Position numbers and translations under genes: made by a program. Shown piece by piece: positions 1-7,874 of a DNA stretch of 64,000 bases. The DNA is taken from the NCBI RefSeq assembly GCF_014257025.1, contig NZ_JACMSF010000036.1, positions 1 to 64,000 of the forward strand, in the 5' to 3' direction. The stretch's first letter is position 1. Each line of letters begins with the position of its first letter. Source of the DNA: Streptomyces cupreus (lineage in GTDB: Bacteria; Actinomycetota; Actinomycetes; Streptomycetales; Streptomycetaceae). The notes below the pieces were generated by a model. The model saw nothing but the letters and a program-made list of their open reading frames with translations. It searched no databases and was not told where the DNA came from.

Positions 1-731
1 GCGGCGTTACGGGTGAGCGCGCGGGTGCGGGCGTGGGCGTAACGGACGCGGAAGAGGGGGTTGGACTCGCGCTGGACGAGGTGCTCGTCGCTGATGCGGG
101 GCCGGTCGTGGATGGCGGGGTGCAGCAGTGCCCAGCGGGCGGCGTCACGGCCGAGCGGGAGGGGGTCGGCTGGCGCGGGGACGGGGCGTACGTTGACGTC
201 GCCGGGCCGGCCGTGGGCGTCGACGCCGACGCCGAGGACGTCCTGCCACTCCGGCTCGGGGCGGGCGTCGCAGCTGGTACGGACGAGGGTGCCCTGAGAC
301 CGCAGAAGCCGGGAGACTGCGTCCATGACGACGACGGCGCGAACCTCGTGGGGACAGTGCAACTGCACGACGTCCCGGCCGGACCCGTCGGCGAAGCCGT
401 ACCGCGATCCGCGCCGCAGGATGTCCTCGACGAGGGCGGTGGGCGCGGCACCACGAAGACTGAAGTTGATGAACCCGGGCCCGGTGACGACGACGTCGGC
501 GACACCGTCGGACCCGACGAGGTGCGGCCGCAGGATCTCGGCGACGCGCTGTGGCGTCTGCCCGGCGGGGCGGGCGAGCTGAAGCGCGATGTTGGTGGCG
601 TAGTCCCCGCAACCACCGGGCCCCGGCACGGTCACCAGAACCCGCTCCGGCACGGCCACGCGCAGCTCCCCCTCATCGACAGCACGACGCACCGCGCGCA
701 GCACGGTACGGGAGAGCTCGACGGGGGTCAC
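1..731 (-). CDS. nrtL: ArgS-related anticodon-binding protein (NrtL-like), C-terminus off the left edge
   Basis: The minus-strand frame from a GTG at 731 is open to the window edge (about 243 codons). The first ~110 residues resemble the N-terminal additional domain of arginyl-tRNA synthetase (ATNIALQLA, VAEILRPHL, GFINF). A shortened middle part follows (QLHCPHEV), then the start of a DALR-type anticodon-binding helical domain (RDAARWALL, NPLFRVRYAHAR). The normal ArgS catalytic core is far too short here, so it should not be a working synthetase. The family name NrtL is recalled from actinobacterial annotation; its role is unknown to me. Stop codon and most of the DALR domain lie outside the window. 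Confidence 0.8.
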   Translation of the reverse strand, partial: MTPVELSRTVLRAVRRAVDEGELRVAVPERVLVTVPGPGGCGDYATNIALQLARPAGQTPQRVAEILRPHLVGSDGVADVVVTGPGFINFSLRGAAPTALVEDILRRGSRYGFADGSGRDVVQLHCPHEVRAVVVMDAVSRLLRSQGTLVRTSCDARPEPEWQDVLGVGVDAHGRPGDVNVRPVPAPADPLPLGRDAARWALLHPAIHDRPRISDEHLVQRESNPLFRVRYAHARTRALTRNA

Positions 732-837
732 GGGACAAGCGTATGGGAGAAGGGGGGTGGGTAAGCGAGCGGGTTTGGACGATGGTCCGGGATGTGGACG
801 GTGGGTGGAGGGGCGGCAGGAGGGACGGAAGGAGGAG

Positions 838-983
838 ATGCCGGTGGAGGGGCGGATGGTGGACATGCCGATGGAGGGGCGGATGGTGGACATGCCGGTG
901 GAGGGGCGGATGGTGGACATGCCGGAGAGGGGCGGATGGGGGGACATGCCGGAGGAGGGGCGGATAGAGGACATGCCGAAGGG
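838..983. repeat. 27-bp tandem repeat, about 5.4 copies
   Basis: Five consecutive 27-bp units start at 838, 865, 892, 919 and 946, with a partial sixth at 973. Each starts ATGCCG and contains GAGGGGCGGAT. The first three differ by one or two bases; the fourth and fifth are more diverged. Because 27 is a multiple of three, the repeat keeps frames open on both strands (a nonapeptide MPVEGRMVD on plus), which creates spurious ORFs. The 320-bp gap 732-1051 between nrtL and the response regulator holds nothing else I can recognise. Confidence 0.9.
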
Positions 984-1051
984 ATGAGTGATCACGAAGC
1001 CACGCCGACCGCCATCCCGCCCGCCGACCGCTCAGCGACGACCCCGTCCGC

Positions 1052-1477
1052 TCACCCGGAGTCCCCCGCGCGGGCACGGGCACCGGCCCCCAGAACACCA
1101 TGCTTCCGCTCGATCAGCTTGCGTACGAGGGCGACGAGCTCGGCGGGTTCGAAGGGCTTGGCGAGGAAGGCGTCGACGCCGACGTCGAGGCCGCTTTCGA
1201 CCTCGTACTGCGTACAGGCGCTGACGATGGCGAGGGGCAGATCCCGGGTACGGGGGTCGGCGCGGAGTCGTGCGGCGGTGCGCAGCCCGTCCAGCCGGGG
1301 CATGACGACGTCGAGGGTGACGACGTCCGGACGCACCTGGTGAACGACATCCAGACACTCGGCACCATCGGCCGCGGTCACGACCTCGAAACCCTCCAGT
1401 TCGAGATTGACCCTGATCAGCTGCCGGATGACCTTGTTGTCGTCCACAACAAGCACCCGGCCCGACGCGCCTGGCAC
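1052..1477 (-). CDS. single-domain response regulator
   Basis: A 141-residue receiver domain without an output domain. It shows the acidic pair D12-D13 (VLVVDDNKV), the phospho-acceptor D56 in the TLDVVMP motif, S86 in AIVSA and K107 in FLAKPF. The start is taken at GTG 1477 because the longer open frame upstream runs through the tRNA-Arg gene and reads nonsense there. It probably passes phosphoryl groups or acts by protein contact; no partner histidine kinase is adjacent. The same gene beside nrtL and a tRNA-Arg is, from memory, conserved in Streptomyces. Confidence 0.85.
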   Translation of the reverse strand: MPGASGRVLVVDDNKVIRQLIRVNLELEGFEVVTAADGAECLDVVHQVRPDVVTLDVVMPRLDGLRTAARLRADPRTRDLPLAIVSACTQYEVESGLDVGVDAFLAKPFEPAELVALVRKLIERKHGVLGAGARARAGDSG

Positions 1478-1629
1478 AAGTTGAGAGTAGGTCCGGACCG
1501 GGCACCGCGTCCGGGTTTTGCCCACTTCCACCCCCTGCGGGCGACCCCACCCCCCGGAAACCGGTTCATGAACACCCCGAGTGAGCTGGTAGGGTTCTAC
1601 CCGTCGCCGCCACCCAAGGCGCCCGACAC

Positions 1630-1701
1630 GCCCCCGTAGCTCAGGGGATAGAGCAACGGCCTCCGGAGCCGTGTGCGCAGGTTCGAATCCTGCCGGGGGC
1701 A
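1630..1701 (+). tRNA. tRNA-Arg (anticodon CCG)
   Basis: The acceptor arm GCCCCCG (1630-1636) pairs with CGGGGGC (1694-1700), and the discriminator base is A1701. The D arm is GCTCAGGGGATAGAGC. The anticodon loop CTCCGGA gives anticodon CCG, and the T arm contains GGTTCGAATCC. No CCA is encoded. The integrase gene lies just 3' of this tRNA, so its 3' end is the likely integration site of the element to the right. Confidence 0.95.
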
Positions 1702-1755
1702 CTCGCCTAGTCACCTACGAACTTTCGTACCTGACCAGCGCGGATGCCGACATGA

Positions 1756-1792
1756 AGAGGGCGGGAGTCAGTCTCACTGACTCCCGCCCTCT
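1756..1792 (+). terminator. 17-bp perfect hairpin downstream of tRNA-Arg
   Basis: AGAGGGCGGGAGTCAGT (1756-1772) pairs fully with 1776-1792 around a 3-nt loop CTC. It is 55 bp beyond the tRNA and probably ends its transcript. It may also insulate the core side from the integrated element. Confidence 0.75.
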
Positions 1793-1887
1793 CTCGTCGT
1801 CTCTCAGCGTTCGCGACACACCTCCGACACACTCAGAGGCAACGCCGCCGTCGCCGCCGTCGTAGTGGAAGCCACACCAGGGCGCCC

Positions 1888-2067
1888 TTACTTGCGGGCT
1901 TTGGCTCCCTCGAAGACGACCAGGAACGGTGAGATGAATCCCGACGCCTCTATGGGGCTCGTGTGTCCGAAGATAACCAGCGCTACCCCAGCGGCCAATG
2001 CTGCGCAGTACATGAGCGCATTAGTCGGTGGACTCGGTCCTTGGGTCGGCTGCACGTCTTTGGGCAT
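1888..2067 (-). CDS. small single-pass membrane protein
   Basis: A 59-residue reading frame, ATG 2067 to TAA 1888, with AGGAG about 13 nt before the start. Residues 20-38 form one hydrophobic segment (ALMYCAALAAGVALVIFGH), followed by a second weakly hydrophobic stretch (FISPFLVVFEGA) and a basic end KARK. I do not recognise the family. It sits between the tRNA and the integrase on the same strand as int, so it may be cargo or a regulatory gene of the element. Codon use is less GC-biased than in core genes. Confidence 0.5.
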   Translation of the reverse strand: MPKDVQPTQGPSPPTNALMYCAALAAGVALVIFGHTSPIEASGFISPFLVVFEGAKARK

Positions 2068-2440
2068 ACTCGTCTTGGCTCCTGACTCTGCTTGCGGGGT
2101 GGTGGGCCAGGAGGGTCATCCGCGTCATTTCAGAGGCGCTGCGGGTGGCCCTCTTTGTTGAGCTCTCTTTCCGCTGGCATTGAAGGCTACTCGCCAAGTG
2201 GTCCAGGACAACCACACACAGATCAGATGTGCTCGAAAATGAGAAGATAACGAAAGGGCGGGTGACGCTGATATGTGCGTCGCGGGGCACGTCCGCAATG
2301 TGGAGCTCACGGCTCCACAGGTCACGCGCGACAACGGCGCCTACTCCCGGGCGTTCCCGCGTCCATCGCGCTGGCCGGAGGGCCCAAGCCGAAGAAGTCC
2401 CGGTAGGTCGGCGGCAGCGCCCCTCGGTGCGCGTTGGCTG
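2068..2440. other. non-coding gap at the integrase end of the element
   Basis: No convincing gene in 373 bp. A short plus-strand tail ending SIALAGGPKPKKSR at about 2408 reads like a protein C-terminus but has no start. The element's attachment region would be expected between here and the tRNA 3' end. Confidence 0.4.
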
Positions 2441-3904
2441 CTAAGCCATATCGCCATCCTCTTCCAGCCGCTTCGCAATCTTGACGTTTGCAGCTTCCTC
2501 ATGACCGTCAATACAACCGCGGTAGCGGCGATGGATGACTTTCGGCGAATTGCCAACGCGACGGGCTATTTCTGCAATGAGCACCCCGGCGTTCAGCCAC
2601 CGCGTGATGCAAGCGTGGCGTAGGTCATACGGGCGCCCAGCCAACGGCGAGTCGACTCGTTCGGGCGGCAGCGCGTATTCCCGCGCTTCCTCCCACGCCC
2701 GCCAGTAGGTGGAAGAGCCGACTACTCCCCCTCGCTCGTTGCCGAACACCCGCCCTTCCTTCGCGGTCCCGAACTCCTTCAGGTGGGCCCGGAGGATGGC
2801 AACCAAGACCGGGGGGATGGGGACCGGCCGGTCGGTGGACGCCTCGCGCGCCTTCAGGCCCCGCCGGTCGTGGCGCTCCCCGGAGTCGGTCCACTGCTTG
2901 CCGGAGACGGGGCGCGTCTCCCGCAGCGTCAGCGTGCCCCAGCCCTTCTCTGGCAGGTGGCAGTCCGACAGCCGTAGCCCGACCGCCTCAGCGGGCCGGA
3001 GACCTGCGTAGTACAGGACCGCGTAGAAGGCCACCAGGCGCCGCCCACGGCAGCGATCCCACGATCCGACGTAGGAGACGGCGGTGAGCAACTGCCGGGC
3101 CTGTACAGCGTTCACCAGGACGCGCGAGTCCACCACGTCGTTAGATCCCATGCGCTTCCGGCGGGTCCGCTGGAGTGGGTTCTCCGGGAGCTCCCCCACG
3201 CTCACAGCGTGTTCGAGAGCGGCGTTCAGGGCCCGGCGGCGCCGCTTGTACGTGTCGCCCGCGGCCGGGGTGCCGTCCAGCTTGTAGCTGACGCGGTACA
3301 GCGCATCCTCGAACACCTCGGCATCGGTAAGGTCGCCCAAGGGCCGGTCGGTCGTTGTGACCCAGTCGTACGCGGCCTTGAGTTCGGCCGGCGGGTCCTC
3401 CCCCTCATTCGCGGGCACGATCCCCCACCGGAAGGCCAGCCGAAGGGTCCCGTCGTCGGGAGCGTCGTCCCCGCGCTTGACCATGGCGAGCGTCACGGCC
3501 GCGAGACCGTCAGCCATGCCCTCACGGGTCTTGGCCGCAGCCATACGCCACCGCCCGGCTACGTACTTCCGGCAGAACTCAAACCACCGCACCGGCGGTT
3601 CGGCGTCGGCCACCTCGGCGGCTTCGGCCGCTGCGCGCACCTCGGACTCGGGCAGCCCCGATTCGATCTCGAATGCTTCGCCGCGCCGGTTCATGGCCTG
3701 CCACAGCTCGGACCGTCGGCTTTCCGCGAGAGCGGACGTGGTGAACGTGTCGCCGTACACCTGCCCTGCGACGACCCACCGGAGGCGCCACGGGCGGGAC
3801 TTACGCCCGGTCTTGGACACCTTCCACAGCTTGACGTCGAAGGAGTAGCCCGGCCGGGCCGACCCGCGAGGGCGCCCGGCCGGGGTGTCGTTCTCGGCGC
3901 TCAC
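2441..3904 (-). CDS. int: tyrosine-recombinase integrase
   Basis: A 487-residue phage/AICE-type integrase that would insert the element at the tRNA-Arg. The N-terminal ~60 residues look like an arm-binding domain, followed by a helical core-binding domain. The catalytic domain shows box-I Arg (GLRPAEA, about R303), box II (YDLRHACITRW, about R429) and the nucleophile Tyr in HRRYRG (about Y461). The GTG start at 3904 overlaps the excisionase stop (GTGA), favoured over the upstream in-frame GTG because of this coupling. Int, xis and the ATPase form one operon. The gene looks intact. Confidence 0.9.
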   Translation of the reverse strand: MSAENDTPAGRPRGSARPGYSFDVKLWKVSKTGRKSRPWRLRWVVAGQVYGDTFTTSALAESRRSELWQAMNRRGEAFEIESGLPESEVRAAAEAAEVADAEPPVRWFEFCRKYVAGRWRMAAAKTREGMADGLAAVTLAMVKRGDDAPDDGTLRLAFRWGIVPANEGEDPPAELKAAYDWVTTTDRPLGDLTDAEVFEDALYRVSYKLDGTPAAGDTYKRRRRALNAALEHAVSVGELPENPLQRTRRKRMGSNDVVDSRVLVNAVQARQLLTAVSYVGSWDRCRGRRLVAFYAVLYYAGLRPAEAVGLRLSDCHLPEKGWGTLTLRETRPVSGKQWTDSGERHDRRGLKAREASTDRPVPIPPVLVAILRAHLKEFGTAKEGRVFGNERGGVVGSSTYWRAWEEAREYALPPERVDSPLAGRPYDLRHACITRWLNAGVLIAEIARRVGNSPKVIHRRYRGCIDGHEEAANVKIAKRLEEDGDMA

Positions 3905-4095
3905 GCAGCGTCCTCCCGCTCCGCAAGCCAACGCTCGTACTCAGAGCGCCGGATCCGCACATCGCCGTTCGGGAGCTTGATCGCGCGGGGTGCCTTCCCG
4001 AGCTGGCGCCACCGGTAGAAGGTCGACGGGGCGACCCTCAGATCAGCGATGACCTCCTTGACGGTCATCTTCCCGTCCCGCGTACGGGCGCTCAT
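3901..4095 (-). CDS. xis: excisionase / helix-turn-helix DNA-binding protein
   Basis: A 64-residue protein with a MerR/excisionase-like winged-helix pattern: MTVKEVIADLRVAPSTFYRW, followed by LPNGDVRIRRSEYERWL. Its ATG overlaps the stop of the upstream ATPase gene (ATGA, 4092-4095), and its stop overlaps the int start, so the three genes are translationally coupled. In integrative elements this position normally holds the recombination directionality factor. Function is inferred from size, fold and context. Confidence 0.85.
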   Translation of the reverse strand: MSARTRDGKMTVKEVIADLRVAPSTFYRWRQLGKAPRAIKLPNGDVRIRRSEYERWLAEREDAA

Positions 4096-5129
4096 TCCGC
4101 CATCCCTTCGGCTTCGTCCGCACCGGACAGGCCGGACAGCTCCAATTCCGACTGTCTGGGGTGTTCGTGCTGGTCAGATGGGGTAACCGGACAGCCGGAC
4201 AGTGCGGACACCTCTTGGGCGCCCTCTGTCCGGGTGTCGGTGTCCGGGTAGTACCGGCCGCTGGGGTCCTTGGTGAGTTGTCCGGAGTCGGCCATGCGGT
4301 TGCACGTGCGGCGGATCGTGTCGATGTCGACGTGCGGCAGCTCACCCGCCATGTCCTTCGGCTTGGCGCCGGGGTGGGCGCGGACGTAGCGCAGGATTGT
4401 CGCGCGGGTGTCGCTGACGGTGTGGTCGGTGACCGGGCCGTCGAGCAAGTGCCAGGCGCCTGAGGCGGGTTGGAAGCTGAGGGCGTACTCGGCTTCGTCG
4501 ACGTCGCGGCCGGTGACGTGCAGGATGCCGTCCGCCTGCCCGCGGGCCCGCTTGAGCACGAGCGTGGCGTCCGCCGCTCCGGCAATGCCGTTTGTGCCGG
4601 ACACCTCGGTCAGGAAGTCCTCGGAACCTGCCTTGCGGACGTGGTGGACGAGGACGACGGCCACGTTGTAGTGGTCGGCGAGACGCTTGGCGTAGCCGAC
4701 GGCGACATAGTCCGCGTCGTACGCCGACACCCCGGCCGGGGCCTGTCCGCGCATCTTGGCGAACACGTCGATGACGACCATGCGCGCATCCGGGTTGCGC
4801 TCCAGCCACTGGGCGATCGCCTCGGTCCCGCCCTGGGGGAAGGGCGGGCATTCAGTGACCAGCGTCAGCCCGGCGGGGGCTGGCTGGCCTCCGAGGATCT
4901 TGCCCATGCGGGTCTGGAGACGGCGTGGGGTGTCTTCCAGGGCGAGGTAGAGCACCGGTCCGCCCTGGACGGGCACGGAGTCGAACGCCTTGCCTCCGGC
5001 CGCGACCGACAGTCCCAGTCCGAGGGAGAGCCAGGACTTGCCGACCTTGGGCGGTCCGGCGAGCACGTTGACGCCCTCGGCAAGGATGCCGGGCACGGCC
5101 CATTTCGGCTCCGGGAAGTGCGCGGCCAT
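4092..5129 (-). CDS. AAA-family (RepA/AAA_25-like) replication ATPase
   Basis: A 345-residue P-loop ATPase. Walker A is GPPKVGKSW (about residues 25-33) and Walker B-like is RMVVIDVFAKM, followed by VVLVHHVRK. The C-terminal ~120 residues contain a winged-helix-like part (DHTVSDTRATILRYV). The family serves as replicative helicase-like protein in actinobacterial integrative elements. ATG 5129 is the first start codon, but the family-typical lead-in TADQL lies just before it in frame, so the gene may have lost its native 5' end. Upstream sequence is debris, which supports truncation by deletion. Confidence 0.75.
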   Translation of the reverse strand: MAAHFPEPKWAVPGILAEGVNVLAGPPKVGKSWLSLGLGLSVAAGGKAFDSVPVQGGPVLYLALEDTPRRLQTRMGKILGGQPAPAGLTLVTECPPFPQGGTEAIAQWLERNPDARMVVIDVFAKMRGQAPAGVSAYDADYVAVGYAKRLADHYNVAVVLVHHVRKAGSEDFLTEVSGTNGIAGAADATLVLKRARGQADGILHVTGRDVDEAEYALSFQPASGAWHLLDGPVTDHTVSDTRATILRYVRAHPGAKPKDMAGELPHVDIDTIRRTCNRMADSGQLTKDPSGRYYPDTDTRTEGAQEVSALSGCPVTPSDQHEHPRQSELELSGLSGADEAEGMAE

Positions 5130-5131
5130 GA

Positions 5132-5254
5132 GCTGATCGGCCGTCCAAGCGGTCCGTCTACCGCGTACCGAAAGACGCAGAGATCGCGCTGTGGGAGTTC
5201 GAGGAATATGACCTCGAATCCGAATCGAACCCCACCCTTGTCGACCTCACCTGA
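5132..5254 (+). pseudogene. possible 3' fragment of an unknown gene
   Basis: An open frame of 40 codons without a start ends at TGA 5252-5254 and reads SVYRVPKDAEIALWEFEEYD plus an acidic tail. The composition is protein-like and codons are AT-richer than neighbours (GTA, AAA, GAA, TAT). It faces the 5' end of the ATPase gene and could be the remnant left by the deletion that shortened the element. An open minus-strand frame covers the same bases, so the call is weak. Confidence 0.3.
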
Positions 5255-5374
5255 GAGGCCCTTGCGCACACAACGCGCAAAAGTCCCCCGCTGGTTAGGT
5301 CTGGCAATCAGCGCGCCTCGGACTGTCACATCGACCAGCATCTTCCAGCGCATAAGGGCTGCGGTGGGGCCTGG

Positions 5375-5669
5375 CTAGCCTCGGTTCGAGTCATAGCCCC
5401 ACCGAGCCCGGCCGTCTTTGCCCATGAAGCATTTGGCGTTCTGGTCGTCAGAGCTGCTCCCGCCATTTCTCCCGCTGCTGCCGGAGCTGCCGCCTTGGGC
5501 CGGCTGTGCGGTGACGGTCACCTTCGCCCTGACCGTCTTCGTCTGGCTCCGGCACCGATGCCGAGGAAGAACGCGAAGCTAGCGCGGGCAGAACGTATCT
5601 CTTGCGCGCCCACCTCGGAGTCGGACGTGGCAATTGCGGTATGGGCGGCCACATGTGCGGGTTGTTCAT
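5375..5669 (-). pseudogene. small membrane-anchored protein gene with two frameshifts
   Basis: ATG 5669 opens MNNPHMWPPIPQLPRP and then a basic stretch and YVLPAL. Continuing in frame gives low-complexity Ser/Arg text. Two single-base losses (near 5575 and 5540) would restore FAFFLGIGAGA, then TKTVRAKVTVTAQPAQGG, a Gly/Ser linker, and a conserved-looking end KCFMGKDGRARWGYDSNRG before TAG 5375-5377. The restored product is about 98 residues: a short cytoplasmic proline-rich head, one membrane helix and an external tail. The length of 295 nt fits two missing bases. Relic or sequencing error; function unknown. Confidence 0.6.
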
Positions 5670-6134
5670 CTCGTCCCCCTGCGGGCGTTTCTGGAGGGGA
5701 TGACGGTACTGCCGGGCGGAGGATGTGTCCGCTGCCTGTGGGAGCGGTGACCTTTCCGTGACGGCCTGGCGGCTCGTCCGGCTACACGGCAGGCTCCGGG
5801 CGGCGTTCCCCCGTGCTCGGAACTCGTCAAGGACGGCCTGATCGTGAGACCTGATCCGGATCAGGCCGTCTACCGGCCGGCCTGACTGCCGAGCCGGGCG
5901 AGCCCGCCGTCCACGGCGTACATGCCGCAGGTGAGGGCGCCGGGTTCGGACGTGACGGTTTTCGGCGTCGGGGAGGCAGGCGTCGAAGATTGAGGTGGAA
6001 CCGTCGAGTTCACCAGCCTGAAGCCGGTGGAGAGAGCGTTGACATCGGCAACGAGGTCAGCTGGTGCAACTGGCTGTCGTCTGTCACCTCGTACACGTCG
6101 ACGTCAGAGGGCGGTTCGGCGGCCCGGCACCGGT
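5670..6134. other. coding debris, no intact gene
   Basis: This 465-bp stretch contains two opposed open tails. One is a plus-strand frame ending ELVKDGLIVRPDPDQAVYRP then TGA at 5883-5885, resembling the end of a small regulator. The other is a minus-strand frame ending at TAG 5870-5872 with GALTCGMYAVDGGLARLG. Neither has a credible start. The stretch is probably remnants of element genes lost by deletion. Confidence 0.35.
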
Positions 6135-7415
6135 TCAGTCGTCGGATCCCTTTCCCTTCCCCTTGCCGTGCTCGCCCTTGTCGTCGCTATCTCCGCCGTC
6201 TTCGTCGTCCTCTCCCGGAGGCGCCATGGTGGATGTCTCGACAGACGGGGGCGTAGCGGCAGGGGTCTCGCTCACGGGTACGGATCTGACGGTCGTCGGC
6301 GTCGGTGAAGTCGGCTGCGTGGGCGAAGGGTTGTCGTCGCCGGTGTTCAGTGATGCTCCGATGGCGGCGGCAGCAGCGAACAGGACTACTGCGGCGGCGC
6401 CCAGTGCTGCTTTCGGTGCGAGCCTGCGGTGGGTGCTCGGACGGGAGTGCGTGACGGGGACATCCGCCGGACGCGGTGGCACCGGCGCAGGGATGACCGG
6501 GGCGGGCAACGGGGCGGTGCTCTGCGGCTCCGGAGGGGGCTGCGCCTGCTGCTGCGTGCGGAGCCAGGTGGCTGCTTGCTCGGCGGCGGGCCGGTGTGCG
6601 GGGTCCTTGGCCAGCAGGTGCAATACGTAGTCGGAGAGCGGCTGCGATATCTCGGGGCGCAGCCGGGCAGGCGGCAGCGGGGCGGCGTCGACGTGCTGTT
6701 GCACCACGGCGAGCGAGGTGGCGCCACGAAACGGGGGCCGGCCGGTGAGCAGTTCGTACAGCACGCAGCCCAGCGAGTAGACGTCCGATGCCGGCTGCGC
6801 CGCCCGCCCCAGGGCCCGCTCGGGGGCGAGGTAGTCGGCGGTGCCGAGAATCTTGCCGGTGACGGTCAGGGTGCTGGCTGCGTCGTCGGCGAAGCGGGCG
6901 ATCCCGAAGTCGGTGATCTTCGCGGTGCGGTCGGCGGTGAGCATGACGTTGGCGGGCTTGATGTCCCGGTGGATCACCCCTTGGTGGTGTGCTGCGGACA
7001 GGCCCGCCGCCACCTGTGCCGCGAGGGCGGCCGCCTCCTGCGGGGCCAGGGTGCCGCGCATCGACCGCTCCTGGGCCAGGCTCCAGCCGTCGACGAGTTC
7101 CATGACCAGGTAGAGCCGACCGTGGTGGGAGCCGAAGTCGTACACGCCCACCACGTGGGGGTGGTTGAGGCGGGCCGCGGTCTGCGCCTCCAGGCGGAAC
7201 CGCTCGGTGTCCGTGCCCTCTTCCGTCTTCAGCAGCTTGACCGCGACGGGGCGGCCGAGGACCTGGTCGGCTGCTCGCCACACCTCGCCCATTGCGCCGC
7301 GTCCCAGCAGCTCGTCCAGCTGATAGCGGTCCGCCAGCAGCACCCGTTCACCCACCCCGAATCGCAACATCAACCGCACATCACACAGACCCGAATTCTC
7401 GTACTTGATGATCAT
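6135..7415 (-). CDS. Ser/Thr protein kinase, Pkn type, membrane-anchored
   Basis: A 426-residue Hanks-type kinase. It shows the glycine loop GRGAMGEV (39-45), K60 (VAVK), catalytic loop HRDIKPAN (D151), DFG 169-171 and APE 197-199, so all catalytic residues are present. After the kinase domain (to ~290) comes a Pro/Gln-rich linker, one membrane helix (about 345-362), then a short external Thr/Pro-rich part. The tail is strongly charged with GKGKGKG and Asp/Glu clusters. There are no PASTA repeats. ATG 7370 (MLRFGVGE) is an alternative start. No substrate gene is adjacent. The tail could bind a polyanion or metal; that is speculation. Confidence 0.9.
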   Translation of the reverse strand: MIIKYENSGLCDVRLMLRFGVGERVLLADRYQLDELLGRGAMGEVWRAADQVLGRPVAVKLLKTEEGTDTERFRLEAQTAARLNHPHVVGVYDFGSHHGRLYLVMELVDGWSLAQERSMRGTLAPQEAAALAAQVAAGLSAAHHQGVIHRDIKPANVMLTADRTAKITDFGIARFADDAASTLTVTGKILGTADYLAPERALGRAAQPASDVYSLGCVLYELLTGRPPFRGATSLAVVQQHVDAAPLPPARLRPEISQPLSDYVLHLLAKDPAHRPAAEQAATWLRTQQQAQPPPEPQSTAPLPAPVIPAPVPPRPADVPVTHSRPSTHRRLAPKAALGAAAVVLFAAAAAIGASLNTGDDNPSPTQPTSPTPTTVRSVPVSETPAATPPSVETSTMAPPGEDDEDGGDSDDKGEHGKGKGKGSDD

Positions 7416-7553
7416 TCGGGTTGCGGCGCGCCCAGGTTACCGGGGCGCCCCGGACGGTGGCGGCAGTCCCGTCGAACCCCCGCGGGCAGGCAAGCGACCG
7501 GGGGTCTGCCCCGGTGGTGCGAGTGCCCGCGCCCTAGGGGGAGCAGACATCAC

Positions 7554-7617
7554 GGGGCCTGACCACAGCAGGCCCACCTACTACAGGGGCCTGACCACAG
7601 CAGGCCCACCTACTACA
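7554..7617. repeat. two exact 32-bp tandem units, each with a hairpin
   Basis: Units 7554-7585 and 7586-7617 are identical. Each holds GGCCTG-7 nt-CAGGCC, so two 6-bp stem-loops stand in series. They lie 140-200 bp upstream of the kinase start. They could be a duplicated protein-binding site or a short terminator pair. The rest of 7416-7709 shows no gene. Confidence 0.85.
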
Positions 7618-7709
7618 GCGCACGGGGTGGTACCGGCGTCACACTGCGGCAGACCTGAGGATCACGAGGTCGGTCGCTGAACCGACGGCTGGGTGGATCA
7701 CAGCCGGGG

Positions 7710-7874
7710 CTACGCTCGGCGTCGAAGGATCTTCTCTGCGGCACTGCATATCCGCGACAGCACTCGGTCGGCGTCCCGCCGACGGTCGGCGTCCGAACTC
7801 AAGCACGCCACGAGAGCAGCTATCAGGACTGGCAGCAGGATGAAGCCCACGACAGCGGCGGTGTACGACGTCAT
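7710..7874 (-). CDS. small membrane protein, one N-terminal helix
   Basis: A 54-residue frame, ATG 7874 to TAG 7710. Residues 5-26 form a hydrophobic helix (TAAVVGFILLPVLIAALVAC), followed by a basic/acidic cytoplasmic tail (DADRRRDADRVLSRI) that could be an amphipathic helix. I do not recognise a family. The ribosome site is weak. Its coherent helix-plus-tail layout is better than either longer overlapping frame, which read as low-complexity Arg/Ser text. Confidence 0.5.
   Translation of the reverse strand: MTSYTAAVVGFILLPVLIAALVACLSSDADRRRDADRVLSRICSAAEKILRRRA

Noticed and set aside
757..987. 76-residue plus-strand protein with nonapeptide repeats
   Set aside because: The open frame is a consequence of a 27-bp repeat; all frames through it are open and no ribosome site stands out.
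1478..1714. Longer start of the response regulator (220 residues)
   Set aside because: The extension runs through the tRNA-Arg gene in antisense and has no receiver-domain homology.
5361..5404. Inverted repeat GGTGGGGC/GCCCCACC with a tRNA-like GGTTCGAGTC, possible attachment-site remnant
   Set aside because: The bases code the conserved end of the frameshifted small protein (RWGYDSNRG); the resemblance is coincidental.
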